Positions 39,039-49,883 of a DNA stretch of 64,000 bases are shown here, piece by piece (the stretch's first letter is position 1; the number at the start of each line of letters is the position of its first letter). This DNA comes from Chryseobacterium sp. MA9. GTDB lineage: Bacteria; Bacteroidota; Bacteroidia; Flavobacteriales; Weeksellaceae. The notes under the pieces are model-generated. The model did no database searches. It had not been told where the DNA came from and saw only the letters and a list, made by a program, of their open reading frames with translations. The stretch covers positions 186,001-250,000 of the forward strand of contig NZ_CP075170.1 of the NCBI RefSeq assembly GCF_024399315.1. The letters run 5' to 3'. Made by a program: the position numbers and the translations under genes.

Positions 39039-39530
39039 ATGAAAAAACTAATTCTATTATTACTATTTTCTGCGATCTTCAATGCGCAGGTTGCTATCGG
39101 AAAGACTCAAATTGATGGAAGTGGTCTTCTGGATTTTCAAACAGGCACTACCAATGGTATTATTCTTCCACGTGTTATTGATGTTGGAACTATGAATGCT
39201 ATAGTGCCGGGAACTTTGGTTTTTGATTCAGCATCTTCCCGGGTAAAATATTTCAATGGTATCTGGGAAGATCTTTCAGATAAACAAGGGAACAGTCCTG
39301 TGCTTCTTCCGGGAAATGATATTGCCACTACAGGGGTAATTATTGGTGCTGCATCTTCAGCTGCAACAGGTGTATTGGTCTTAGAATCGGATACGAAGGC
39401 CCTTATTTTACCCAAAGTTACGGACCCGGTTACTAATGTGAAGTCTCCGGCCGCAGGAATGATATGTTATGATCCCGGGACTCAAATGATTTGCGTGTAT
39501 AATGGTACCGAATGGTTTTTCTGGAAATAA
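39039..39530 (+). CDS. Secreted partner protein of the 36662 protein
   Basis: A 163-aa exported protein; the signal ends at FNAQ. Two copies of a GILP/LILP-x-V...G-x-x-(V/C)-(Y/F)-D pattern are visible (NGIILPRVIDVG and ALILPKVTDPV), ending in VYNGTEWFFWK. It starts 1 bp after the upstream stop, so translation is coupled. It is a paralogue of the protein at 60319, which likewise follows a larger secreted protein. An upstream in-frame ATG at 38964 is inside the previous gene and is rejected. Confidence 0.75.
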   Translation: MKKLILLLLFSAIFNAQVAIGKTQIDGSGLLDFQTGTTNGIILPRVIDVGTMNAIVPGTLVFDSASSRVKYFNGIWEDLSDKQGNSPVLLPGNDIATTGVIIGAASSAATGVLVLESDTKALILPKVTDPVTNVKSPAAGMICYDPGTQMICVYNGTEWFFWK

Positions 39531-39542
39531 AAGATTACAGAC

Positions 39543-39735
39543 AAATGATATAGGAAGAACTTGTTTAAACTTTTTTTGAAACATTAAAGAGGGGAAGAGT
39601 ATTAAGATAAGCTTCACTTTAAGCTTAAAAGTCAAAATGATTAATCTTAACTATACTTTATTTTTTACTGGTTTAAAAAATCGAAGATTTTTGATAAGTT
39701 TAGACAGGTTCGAAATTAAAATTCCTATATCATTT
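39543..39735. repeat. MITE-like inverted-repeat element
   Basis: A 193-bp non-coding stretch bounded by a perfect 14-bp inverted repeat (AAATGATATAGGAA at 39543-39556; complement at 39722-39735). Just inside lies a second, imperfect pair: AACTTGTTTAAACTTTT at 39558-39574 and a degenerate complement at 39694-39711. The inner sequence is identical to the ends of the IS remnant at 42776. Confidence 0.6.
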
Positions 39736-40381
39736 TATTTCATTCACTAATTTCTTTTCTCTGACGCGGGGTTATAGAGCAAAACAAATGATTACAAAAA
39801 ATTCCTTTTAATCACTGGCGAGCAGGGGAAGTTTATACATTGCAGGATTATTTTAGCCATTGAATGGTTGAGTTTCTGTATCCAATAATTTGAGTTATCA
39901 TAAAAACAAGTAATCAAAAGCTTTATGATTATTGTATTTTTTAAACTGATGAAAAAAAAATAAGTGTAATAGAAATTAATTTGTAAATTTCCCTCGTATT
40001 CTCATGATTGTATTCGGCTATATCTATTGTAAGGTATTGTATACTAAAAATGTAAGTTGTTTTAATAAAGCTTGCCCTTTTCAGTAAAAAATACATTCTT
40101 TAAAAGTAATAACCATTAAAATATCTAAATTATGAGAAACGAAAACCTTATTTTCTTTAATTGCGCCAAAATATGTTCAGATACGCTTTTCTATGAGTAT
40201 CTGAGATTTTTCAAACCATTCTAAAAGAATCCCAACTTATACTATCATTTACTGCTTCTCTTTAATAGCTGAAGTCTATATGTAGACTTAATGTATTTAT
40301 AGTGATTTCATTACTAAGAAGGAGCTAATTGGTTAAACTTACTATAAAATATCGCTGATTTGTTCCCTCAAATCGCAACAT
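39736..40381. other. Intergenic region before tyrosinase genes
   Basis: AT-rich, without a convincing gene. A 30-codon frame (40132-40224) with two cysteines could be translated but has no support. No clear terminator or promoter was seen. Confidence 0.35.
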
Positions 40382-41473
40382 ATGATTCTAAATACACAAA
40401 CAAATTATCCATTAAAAAAATTAAAAACAATGAAAAAAAACGCTATTATTTTTATCAATGGACAACCTCTTACCATACAACATGAAAGTTCAGGTTTTCG
40501 TAGTATTGTATCACCTTATCAAACATTTTCGACTTTGATGGAAACAGTAAATGCCGTAAATGCATTAAATGGCAGGAGTCTGACTCCTCTTCAGCATGAG
40601 GGAAGATTGGGACATTTACCTGAAGGATTACCAGATCTTGACAATCCAGAGCCTGTAAGAATCAGAAAAAACATTCTGAATATGACCCAAGATGAGCGAG
40701 ATTTATTCATTAATGCTATTTTTTCTCTTAAAAATAATAACAATATTATTTTAAGATCTCTTTATGATGATTTTGTAAAAGTACATATTGATATTATGAA
40801 CAATCCTAACTGGGGTGGACATGGAGATGCATTGCTTCCCTGGCACCGACTTTTCGTATATCATTTTGAAAGCTTATTACGGGCTCAGCCCGGATTCGAG
40901 ACTGTAACTGTTCCTTATTGGGACTGGACGGGGATTTCTTTTGAAGGTGAGCTACCTTTTTCTGATGACTTTATGGGAGGTCTAGGTGGTTATGCTCCTG
41001 AACATCCGTTCGGAGCAGTACTTGACGGCCCTTTTGCCTATACAAAAGGAAGATGGAAGATAGTGCCTTCTTCAGATGATGAACCTACTGCCTTGAGAAG
41101 AAATACAGAAGGATTTTATGATTATCCTTTTGTGGGACCAACAGAGCTAGAAGATGCATTATCTTCTATTTCTTACCCCGAATTCTTTGGGAAAATTAAT
41201 GGAATACATGGATTGATACATATCAACATAGGTGGTGTCATGCAAGGTATGGGATCTCCTGGTGATCCTATTTTCTGGCTCCATCATGGTATGGTCGATA
41301 AAACTTGGGCAGATTGGCAAGACCTCAACCAAGGCATTCCACATTATGAAAGCACAAGGCCTGATAATCCAATTTATCCGGACACGCCATTAGAACCATG
41401 GCTAATTGATGTTACTAGGAATATAACACCTATTGATATTCTGAATTACAGGAGATTATATACTTATGAATAA
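40382..41473 (+). CDS. Tyrosinase-family copper oxidase, first of pair
   Basis: A 363-aa type 3 copper enzyme that oxidises phenols. CuA histidines are H135 (KVHIDI), H147 (GGHGDA) and H155 (PWHRLF); CuB histidines are H276 and H280 (IHGLIH) and H301/H302 (FWLHHGMVDK). VPYWDWT is present. All ligands look intact. No signal peptide, so probably cytoplasmic unless exported by another route. NYPL near the N-terminus matches the second copy and supports the ATG at 40382. Confidence 0.9.
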   Translation: MILNTQTNYPLKKLKTMKKNAIIFINGQPLTIQHESSGFRSIVSPYQTFSTLMETVNAVNALNGRSLTPLQHEGRLGHLPEGLPDLDNPEPVRIRKNILNMTQDERDLFINAIFSLKNNNNIILRSLYDDFVKVHIDIMNNPNWGGHGDALLPWHRLFVYHFESLLRAQPGFETVTVPYWDWTGISFEGELPFSDDFMGGLGGYAPEHPFGAVLDGPFAYTKGRWKIVPSSDDEPTALRRNTEGFYDYPFVGPTELEDALSSISYPEFFGKINGIHGLIHINIGGVMQGMGSPGDPIFWLHHGMVDKTWADWQDLNQGIPHYESTRPDNPIYPDTPLEPWLIDVTRNITPIDILNYRRLYTYE

Positions 41474-41504
41474 ATGAAAAACAACTTAATTAACTATTAA
41501 TTCC

Positions 41505-42677
41505 ATGGATTTTAAAAATCAAAATAATTACCCATTAATTTATGAATTTAATGGATGCCAAGTAGAGATCAAATCAGATTTGAAGCCAGGTAACATAAGT
41601 TTAAATAAAAATACCATCTTCATCAATACCCAACCTCTTGCAATTTGGCAGGAAGGTTCAGCTTATCATAGTATTGTTACTCCCTTTAAAACTTTTACTA
41701 CATTGGAAGAAACCGCCAATGCAGCCGTAATTGCTTTGGATGGCAGAGAGCTTAGCCAAATGCAGGAAGGCCGTGTAGGTCGTCTTCCCCAAGGGCTTCC
41801 AGACCTGAATAACCCTGGACCGGTAAGAATTAGAAAAAATATTCTTAATATGTCTCAGGATGAACGAGATTTGTTTATCCAAGCAATTTTAGCGCTTAAA
41901 AATAATGTAAACAATATTACTTTCAGATCTCTTTATGATGATTTTGTAAAAGTACATATGGATACTTTTACTAATCATGATTGGAGTGCACATGAAAACA
42001 TTTTATTACCATGGCATCGCATTTTTATCTATCATTTTGAAAGTCTTCTTTGTGCTCAGCCGGAATTCGAGAGTGTAACGGTCCCTTATTGGGACTGGAC
42101 ACAGGTAGCTCAAAGAGATGTATTACCTTTTACGGATAATTTTATGGGTACTACCGGTAAAGAAGATGATGATACGGGGACTCAAGAGGTATTAGATGGT
42201 CCTTTTGCGCACACCAAAGGAAACTGGAATATTGTTCCTGATAGTGATTGGAACCCTATTACTTGGTTAATGAGAGCAAAAAGCAGTAATCTTTTTGGGC
42301 AACCTATGGTTGAGCCTGCAATTCTATCGGAAACATTAGCTAGAGAAAATTTTGCATTTCCAGACGCGGCTGGTGAAGGGTTTGGATACAATCTCAATAA
42401 AAAACTGCACGATGAGGTTCACAATGATGTGGGCGGGGCTATGGGAAGCTCTGCTTCACCAAACGATCCAATATTCTGGTTGCATCACTGTATGCTTGAT
42501 AAAATATGGGCAGATTGGCAGGAACTTTATCCAAATTCTAAGTATGTGAATGAACCAGAATATCATCCGTCTTTTGATCCGGATACGACCCCTATCCAAC
42601 CATGGCTAGATGATATAAACCGTCATATTACTATCAATGACATATTTAATTATAAAAGACTATTTATCTATGAATAA
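41505..42677 (+). CDS. Tyrosinase-family copper oxidase, second of pair
   Basis: A 390-aa paralogue of the upstream enzyme, 31 bp after it, so probably in the same transcript. CuA: H151, H163, H171; CuB: H302 and H306 (LHDEVH) and H327/H328 (FWLHHCMLDK). It has a longer N-terminus and an extra segment before CuB. No caddie protein or melanin gene is nearby; the substrate is unknown. Confidence 0.9.
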   Translation: MDFKNQNNYPLIYEFNGCQVEIKSDLKPGNISLNKNTIFINTQPLAIWQEGSAYHSIVTPFKTFTTLEETANAAVIALDGRELSQMQEGRVGRLPQGLPDLNNPGPVRIRKNILNMSQDERDLFIQAILALKNNVNNITFRSLYDDFVKVHMDTFTNHDWSAHENILLPWHRIFIYHFESLLCAQPEFESVTVPYWDWTQVAQRDVLPFTDNFMGTTGKEDDDTGTQEVLDGPFAHTKGNWNIVPDSDWNPITWLMRAKSSNLFGQPMVEPAILSETLARENFAFPDAAGEGFGYNLNKKLHDEVHNDVGGAMGSSASPNDPIFWLHHCMLDKIWADWQELYPNSKYVNEPEYHPSFDPDTTPIQPWLDDINRHITINDIFNYKRLFIYE

Positions 42678-42775
42678 TCTAAAATTGATTAAATAAAACG
42701 AACCATGATAGCTCTTTTATTTATATAGGCAACTAAATAAAATTCAGTGACATCTTTTGACATTAAAAAAATATA

Positions 42776-43668
42776 AACTTGTTTAAACTTTTATTTTCCT
42801 TAGAAACCAAATTGAAAAGGCTAAATAATTGCAGATTTTTCCAGACTATATTCAAAGTTTCAAACTTTACTAATAAAGCCTTGAAGCTATCCAGCCAGGC
42901 ATGTACTTTTTCTATTTTAAATCTCCTTTTATATAGCTCAGCATCAAAATATTTTTCATGCTTCGTACTCCCATTATGAGGATTCTCTTTAATTTTTTCA
43001 ATAATTTTTTTTTATCCAGAATATCCTTGAGTTTTTTACTGTCAAAACCAGAGTCTGCATTGAGAAATAATCCTTTACATTCTATGTCGGCTTCATCGAG
43101 AAGATCCAGGATATCTTCAAAGGTTTCTTTAATATTATATAAATCATAATGCTCTCCGCTTACAGGTTCTCCCATTGAAAGCATTTGCCCTTGATTATCA
43201 CAAAGGAAAATACAATTACTAGTCCTGGATTTTCTTCCCTGATAGCCTACTGATTCACCTCCTGTTCTGCTGTGAGTATGACTTCCACCCAATTGGGCAC
43301 TGGAAAAATCCAGCTTTCTTTTATTGTTTTTGCAGAAGACAAGCCCAAAGTCGTCTGAAAGAACCGTCCTTAAGCCATTTATTAAAGTAATAGTAAATCA
43401 ATTGCCAACTTATTATTGTCTCTTTTGAAAATATTCTTTGAGACTTAATTCCCGCCATTGGAAGCCTGTTTTTAGTCGTTTGACAATGAGTTTAAAGATT
43501 TTTCCTAAATCAAATCTCGTAGAAAATCTTCGTTCCCTTTACTTAAATGAGGTAAAATCTATTTTTTCAGTTTATCTTTACTTATGAGTTCCAGATTTTA
43601 GTTCTTTTTTTCAACTCTAAATTGCTAATTTTCTGGAAACTCTTTCCTTAAAAAAGTTTAAACAAGTT
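42776..43668 (-). mobile_element. Degenerate IS5-type insertion sequence
   Basis: An 893-bp element bounded by a perfect 17-bp inverted repeat (AACTTGTTTAAACTTTT at 42776-42792; complement at 43652-43668). On the minus strand a broken DDE transposase can be read, with GGSHTHSRTGGESVGYQGRK and FLNADSGFD typical of IS5-like enzymes. The frame is interrupted at both ends, so it is inactive. No clear target duplication seen. Confidence 0.8.
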
Positions 43669-43852
43669 CAATATAAAGAGCTGCCTTAAAACTTTTAAGA
43701 CAGTTTTTTAAAGGAAAGTTTGTAGCGTTAGCACTTATTTCCAACGTCATTTACTTGATTTGTAATATTAAAAATTAAGAAAATATGTCTGTTCTACTGG
43801 CATAATTTTAGCTTTAGGAAGAATTAATTATGGGTTAATCTAAATCAAAAAC

Positions 43853-45061
43853 ATGAATATGAATTACACAAAAATGGTGAATTTTGAGAAAGCAATGTTA
43901 TTTGCCCCAAAATTAATTTTATGTTTTTTGCTGAGTTTTTATAGCTGTACAGAAACTAAAAACGACACCACAGCAGATCTTAAATCTTTTGTAGATAATC
44001 TGGCTCAGCCATTGATGAGTGAAAATGATATACCCGGGCTAAGTATAGCTGTAACGGTCGATGGAAAACATTCTTTTTTTAATTATGGAATAATTTCCAA
44101 AGAAAATAATAAACAAGTCACTAATCAGTCTTTATTTGAGCTAGGCTCTGTAAGTAAAACATTTACAGTTACTCTTGCCTCTTTATCTCAAATGAATGGT
44201 AATCTTAATTTCTCTGATCCGGTAAGTAAATATTTACCTAATTTGGGAGATACTGTCTTTGATTCAGTAAAATTATATCATCTAGCAACCCATGCTGCTG
44301 GTGGGTTGCCTTTGCAGATACCGGATGATATTACAAATACTGATCAGCTTATGAATTTCTACAAAACATGGAAACCTCTTTATGCCGTTGGTACAACCAG
44401 AGTGTATTCTAATGCAAGTATTGGACTATTGGGTGTTATTGCGGGAAAAACAATGAAAGAACCTTTTACTCAAGCAATGACTCAAAATGTTTTTGCAAAA
44501 ATAGGAATGAGTAATACATTTTATACCGTACCACCTGATAAAATGGAAGAGTATGCACAGGGATACAATAAGACCAATGATCCCGTGAGATTAAATCCTG
44601 CTATTCTTGCAGATGAGGCTTATGGAATTAAGTCTTGTACAAATGATATGATAAAGTTTGTAGATGCAAATATGGGAATTGGAAACATAAATGATCATTT
44701 GGCTAAGGCTTTGGAAAATACTCATATAGGATATTTTAAAACTTCAGAGATGGTTCAAGATCTTATTTGGGAACAGTATAATTATCCGGTAACTTTAAAC
44801 CAATTGCTGGCAGGAAATTCGGATGATATGATCTATAAGCCTAATCCGATCAATAAATTAACGCCTCCTGAAAAACCGAATTCAGATGTGTTAATCAATA
44901 AAACAGGCTCCACAAACGGGTTTGCATCTTATGTTGTCTACGTACCTTCTAAAAAAATAGGCATTGTGATATTTGCTAATAAAAATTATCCTATACAACA
45001 AAGAGTAGAGACTGCATATAAAATACTATCATATCTAGAAGGCAAAAACAAAATAAAGTAA
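43853..45061 (+). CDS. Class C beta-lactamase-related serine hydrolase
   Basis: A 402-aa penicillin-recognising enzyme. The SxxK motif is S99-V-S-K102, the YxN motif is Y185-S-N187, and KTG is at 350-352 (NKTGSTNGF). This is the class C (AmpC-like) arrangement with normal spacing. The N-terminus has a lipoprotein-like signal (LLSFYSC, C32). It may be a beta-lactamase or a DD-peptidase/esterase; the sequence alone does not decide. It follows an IS remnant. Confidence 0.82.
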   Translation: MNMNYTKMVNFEKAMLFAPKLILCFLLSFYSCTETKNDTTADLKSFVDNLAQPLMSENDIPGLSIAVTVDGKHSFFNYGIISKENNKQVTNQSLFELGSVSKTFTVTLASLSQMNGNLNFSDPVSKYLPNLGDTVFDSVKLYHLATHAAGGLPLQIPDDITNTDQLMNFYKTWKPLYAVGTTRVYSNASIGLLGVIAGKTMKEPFTQAMTQNVFAKIGMSNTFYTVPPDKMEEYAQGYNKTNDPVRLNPAILADEAYGIKSCTNDMIKFVDANMGIGNINDHLAKALENTHIGYFKTSEMVQDLIWEQYNYPVTLNQLLAGNSDDMIYKPNPINKLTPPEKPNSDVLINKTGSTNGFASYVVYVPSKKIGIVIFANKNYPIQQRVETAYKILSYLEGKNKIK

Positions 45062-45339
45062 ACGACTATGGCATACTTTATTTTTAGCATAATGCTTATC
45101 AATAAAATTTATGCCCCTTAAACAATGTTTATTTTGGGAGTATTTTTAGAAAAGGGGGATATTAGATTAAATGAAATGTTTGTAGCTACTTGGTTTTTAA
45201 TGATTTAAATTCAAATTCCGTAAAAAATTAACCGCAAAATAAGAGACACAAAATATTTTTCAAGTAAAATCCGAACTATTCATAGGCACACTATATGTTT
45301 TTAAGGTATTTTCAATGAATTCATCTCGACTTTATTTTT

Positions 45340-45640
45340 TGAAACTTTCTAATAGCAATCACAATAAAAGCTAAATAATTGAATCCTTTCCAGCTTGGTA
45401 GAACCTATTGAGTAATGTTCTGAAGCTGTCAAGGCATACATTTGTTCTTTCTATGGCATGCCGTTCTTTGTATAGTTGATGATCAATTCCCAATTCTAAA
45501 GCTTTTTAACGTAGATTTTCAGCATCAAAGCCTGCGTCAAAATTCAGAAAAAAAGTCCATCCAATGAAATACTTGACTGGTGTAAGAAATCTGTTATTTG
45601 TAAGGATACTGGGCTCAGGATGGTTTGTTACATATTTTGG
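45340..45640 (-). pseudogene. IS5-like transposase remnant
   Basis: On the minus strand the C-terminal part of an IS5-like transposase can be read with interruptions: FDAGFDAENLR, then HAIERTNVCLDSFRTLLNR. This is a typical end of such enzymes. No complete frame or terminal repeats are seen. Confidence 0.65.
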
Positions 45641-46542
45641 AAGGTCTCCTTTTTTTAAAAACTACTGCTGCTTACATGTGAATTTAATCAATTATTTAAA
45701 TTTAATGATTTTTTGTGTTTGAAATTGTATAAAAAATCGAATTAATTCACACAATTTATTACTCTTGTTTTAAATTTCATTTATTAATGTTTTTATATAT
45801 ATTGTTAGTTGATTTTCAATTGTTTATGTGTGTGTTGGATAATAAATTAATTAAAAAAATCCATTTTTGCTAATACATATTAATACTTAAAAATGTACAA
45901 ATTAATCGAACATTATTAATTTTATCTTTAAATTATTTAATTGCATGACAATTAGAAGTATAAATGAATTTAGAATCAAAAAATTCATAGAAATACTCAA
46001 TTAATGAATAAAAGCCAAAACCAATGAACAATCGAATTATTAGAAAAATGAACCTCTTTTTTTAAATTAAATGTCGGAGTAATTTTCATAATTATAGTAT
46101 TCCATCATAACAATTTTCATGCACAAACCACAAAAATTATCCCTTTAGGTTTATTGATGTGGGGATAATCCAACAAAAATATAAAGACGGAATGTAAATA
46201 GATTGTTTATAGAATTAAGGCCCCAAAATGTATTGTTCCCATATCAATTTCAGCATTTATGATGAGAAGGAATGGGGTCTTTTTATAAATAAATTATAGT
46301 TGCAATACGTGTTAGAAAATTTTTAAATTTAATGAAGGAATTTTTTACATATTGACAAATACATTAATTATTTAAATTTGATTTGGACTGTAAGAAAGAA
46401 GAGCCATAAGTTTTTAAAACCAAATATTCTTATTCTTTTAGGTGCTTTTGTAGAATTCATAATGTAAGTTTAAATTGGCTTAATATTAAAGATGTCTAAA
46501 GTCATGGAAATAAACACTAACAACCAATAATGTATATTATAT
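45641..46542. other. Long AT-rich intergenic region
   Basis: No intact gene. Near 46085-46195 a degraded frame reads like an exported protein start (NNFHAQTTKIIPLG). An inverted repeat AAGGCCCC / GGGGTCTT with a long loop lies at about 46218-46281 and ends in T's. Confidence 0.35.
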
Positions 46543-47310
46543 ATGAAAACCAAAATTATTTTACTATTAACCATACTTACGATTAATAGAATTTACGCAC
46601 AAATTGGTATTAATACGCCTGTGCCAAAAGCAACCTTAGATATTATTGCTAAAATTGGGACAGGTACATCTTCTAATCCGGAAGGTATTTTAATTCCTAG
46701 AGTAGACAGGGAAAGGGCTCAATCAATGATTGGGGTTGAAGTCTCTACAATGCTTTATATAGACAATGTTTCTACGGGAACGCAGACTGGTACGGCAATA
46801 AATATTGATGCCCCTGGATATTATTATTTTAATGGTAGTAGTTGGGCTAAATTATCAATTTCAGCGGGCAGTACAAATGTTTTTATACCAACTGTTGTTG
46901 CAGCCGGACGAGCAAGTAATAGCTTTAATATAGCTGATAGTTCGGGGTTTAATAAGTGGGTTTTTACAGTAGCAGCTAATGATGGTGGCTGGAATGTTAC
47001 CAATAATACATATACTACTTCTAAAACAGGTTTTTATCAAATAAGTTTGCATGGCTTTGTTGTACCCAACACTCCAAGTACAAATAATAGTTTTGTTTGG
47101 AATTTAAAGTATGGAAATGATGATTATAATTTTAGTAGCATAGCAGGGGTTAATCCAACCTTCACATATAATAGGGGAGGGGTAATTGTCCTTTATTTGG
47201 ATCAGAATACCATATTATCCTTGGGAGGAATTCCATGTAATGGTTGTAGTGCAGGATCTACCTATACAGTAAGCACCCGTTCCTTTACTATATCATATTT
47301 GGGGAATTAA
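46543..47310 (+). CDS. Secreted protein with conserved head and C1q-like tip
   Basis: A 255-aa exported protein; signal ends at IYAQ. Residues 20-105 form the shared N-terminal module of this region (IGINTPVPKATLDI, LIPRVDRERAQSM, GYYYFNGSSWAKL). The C-terminal 140 aa look like a beta-sandwich of C1q/TNF-like type (TTSKTGFYQISLHGFV, near-C-terminal SFTISYLG). It is the simplest member of the family that includes the proteins at 50282 and 54522. Confidence 0.65.
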   Translation: MKTKIILLLTILTINRIYAQIGINTPVPKATLDIIAKIGTGTSSNPEGILIPRVDRERAQSMIGVEVSTMLYIDNVSTGTQTGTAINIDAPGYYYFNGSSWAKLSISAGSTNVFIPTVVAAGRASNSFNIADSSGFNKWVFTVAANDGGWNVTNNTYTTSKTGFYQISLHGFVVPNTPSTNNSFVWNLKYGNDDYNFSSIAGVNPTFTYNRGGVIVLYLDQNTILSLGGIPCNGCSAGSTYTVSTRSFTISYLGN

Positions 47311-47450
47311 TCATTATTGATATTTCTTCTTTGTTGAATACTGATAAAGTACTTGCATACTTCAATCATTTTTTGAAACAGGGGTCATAATAAATCCTTA
47401 TGGCTCCCTTATATTAAAAAGGACAGGTACATATGCTCAAACTCATAACA

Positions 47451-49154
47451 TTATATTGTCGCGAGAAAACTATTTAATTCAGTTTCTCTTTCTAATTTCA
47501 TTTTAGATTTTATTTTTGCCTTATACACCCTAATTGTGTTTGGAGTAGTGCTTTCAAAAGATGAAATTTCTTTGGAGGACAAATCGAGTTTAAAGTATAC
47601 ACAAAGTTTTAATTCCTGCTTTGTCAGCATGGGGAACTTATCTGAAAGTTTATTAATAAACAATTCGTTTTGTAGAGAGCTCTCGTTAATTAAGTCATAG
47701 TTCCTTCTGTCAATCTGAAGGAGATTGTTTACTTTTAGCAGTAAATCCTTAAATATTTCTTCAGGATCAGTATTTTTTTGTTTTTTAATTTTTTTAAGAC
47801 TTTCTAAAAATGCCTTTTCTGTTTCTATTTTTAAATTAAGACTTAAGTATAGGCTATTGATTTTTTCCGCTTGAATCTTAAGCCCTTGTTGAAGAATTTC
47901 TTTTTTGTTATTTAGTATTATTTTCTGTTTTTCTGCAATTTCTTTTTCCTTTTTGCTGTTCCTTCTAATATTAATGATAGTATATATGAAAATGATGATT
48001 GCGAGACTAAATAATAGGACTAATAAAATCAATAGAAAACTCTTCTTTTTTTGATAATCATATTTTTGGTTTACATTCTTTATGACATAATTATTCAATA
48101 AATCAGAGGTTTCACTTAGATTTTGTTTAGACTTCTCATTATATTCTTCATTCAATTCAATTAATTTTTTTGAAAAATATTTTAAATTTTTGATATCATT
48201 ATTGTTACTGTAGTAAAGTTGAATTATCTTATTTGTTTCAATTTTATCTACAAGAGATTCTAATTTATATTGATTATTAATTAAAAAAGTTATAAGTTCT
48301 CTTAATTTGATTGTATTATTTGTTGTTGTGTAAAGTGTAAATAATCTTTTACTCGGATTGATAGTCTCATCTGAATAATTATTTTCATGATAGAATTTTA
48401 ATTCTTCAGAAATTAGAATTTCTGCTTTTTGATAATCTTTTTTTTGGAAAAAATAATCTCCAAGATTTCCTTTTATATAGTTTAAGAAAAGTTTATCCTC
48501 AGGTATTTTATTTGTTTTTTTCTCTAATATCGTTATTGCTTTATTAGTTTCTTCAATAGCCAGATTCACTTTATTCATCTTGCTGTAGCATAGTGCAAAG
48601 TTATTATGCATAGAAGCAATGTATAAAATATCGTTTTTATCTAGATTATCCAGACACTTTTTAAAATAAAAGAATGCTTTAGAATAATTTTTTTTATTAT
48701 AAAACCACCGTCCTTTTAGATGAAATAAATGAGGCAGAAAATATTTTTTTCCGGATTTTTCATCGAGTTCTATGGCTTTGTCTAAAAATTGTAAAGCTAA
48801 TTCCGGGGAAGCCTGCTCAAATTGTAATGCAAGGTTATAATTACAGGCAATGGAGATATAATCATACTTGTCATCATTCAGCTTTAGAAGCTCATACACC
48901 ATTTTTAATTTTTTATTATTATCTTTATGCAGGGACAGCTCTATGTATTTAGTGCTTATAAGATATTGCATTGTGGGATGCTTCCTGTATTTTTGTAATT
49001 CTCTATCGTATAATGCTTTTATTTTTTTAGGTTGATCGATCACAACAGAAACCTCACCATTGATAGCATGAAAATATTCATTAAGGTCATTTTGAGATGA
49101 ACGACATGAATTTAGTATTAATGAAGTAAATAAAAAGAGTAAAATATTTTTCAT
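47451..49154 (-). CDS. TPR sensor with LuxR-type HTH domain
   Basis: About 567 aa, start taken at MKNILLFLF (the frame is open 4 codons further). A lipoprotein-like signal (LILNSC) is followed by TPR helices (about 60-340), a transmembrane helix near 370-392 (LLILLVLLFSLAIIIFIYTI), a coiled coil, and a C-terminal LuxR-type HTH (LTKQELKLCVYFKLDLSSKE). It lies convergent to the gene at 46543 and may control nearby surface genes. Confidence 0.78.
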   Translation of the reverse strand: MKNILLFLFTSLILNSCRSSQNDLNEYFHAINGEVSVVIDQPKKIKALYDRELQKYRKHPTMQYLISTKYIELSLHKDNNKKLKMVYELLKLNDDKYDYISIACNYNLALQFEQASPELALQFLDKAIELDEKSGKKYFLPHLFHLKGRWFYNKKNYSKAFFYFKKCLDNLDKNDILYIASMHNNFALCYSKMNKVNLAIEETNKAITILEKKTNKIPEDKLFLNYIKGNLGDYFFQKKDYQKAEILISEELKFYHENNYSDETINPSKRLFTLYTTTNNTIKLRELITFLINNQYKLESLVDKIETNKIIQLYYSNNNDIKNLKYFSKKLIELNEEYNEKSKQNLSETSDLLNNYVIKNVNQKYDYQKKKSFLLILLVLLFSLAIIIFIYTIINIRRNSKKEKEIAEKQKIILNNKKEILQQGLKIQAEKINSLYLSLNLKIETEKAFLESLKKIKKQKNTDPEEIFKDLLLKVNNLLQIDRRNYDLINESSLQNELFINKLSDKFPMLTKQELKLCVYFKLDLSSKEISSFESTTPNTIRVYKAKIKSKMKLERETELNSFLATI

Positions 49155-49883
49155 ATAACGAAACAAAACTGTTGAATACTGAATTTTTAATGCAATTTAA
49201 ACAATTATTGTCACAATTTTAGATTATTATTTTGATAAAATGTAGTTTTTATGTATATTATTATGTGAAATAATAATATATGTGGTTTATATTAACAGTT
49301 GTTAAATGGTTTGCCTTCTACAAAAGAGCAAAAAAAGAAATTTAACTGTAGAACGTATAGGGAAATATTTAAAAGATTTTCTTTTAAAAACCAAATTTAC
49401 TGAATAAAATTTTATTTGCTTATTAGAAAAGTTCAAATAATAATTTATATATGCCTGTCATTAGTGTTTTATTTACAATAACTTACTTTCAAACCTTGGA
49501 ATGTATGACCTTTTAATTCATTCCCACCTGGGAATAAATACATTAATTCAGCTGGAATTCTAAACATTTACAATATTTGTGGAAATATCAAACTTTTATT
49601 ATAACTATTTTATAATAGAATGGTATATCAATTAATATTGGCTGTGTAGTATCATATAATGTAAATATACTGGTTGTTCTACACGACTTTGAGTTTTCTT
49701 TGAGAGTAGCTTTGTTTACTTTTTTATAATCCCTTTAATTATAAACTTAAGATTTAGTTATCAAAATAATTGTTTTTTTGATACTATAGTTGAATTTTTT
49801 CTCATCACTTAAAGCTAAAAACAGGGTGATGTAAAATATATTGCGGTGGTTTGTAAGCATTTCAGCAGCTTGTAAATAACCCG

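Noticed and set aside
40132..40224. 30-codon frame before the tyrosinase pair, possible peptide precursor
   Set aside because: No repeated core, no leader motif and no modifying enzymes besides the tyrosinases; too short to support.
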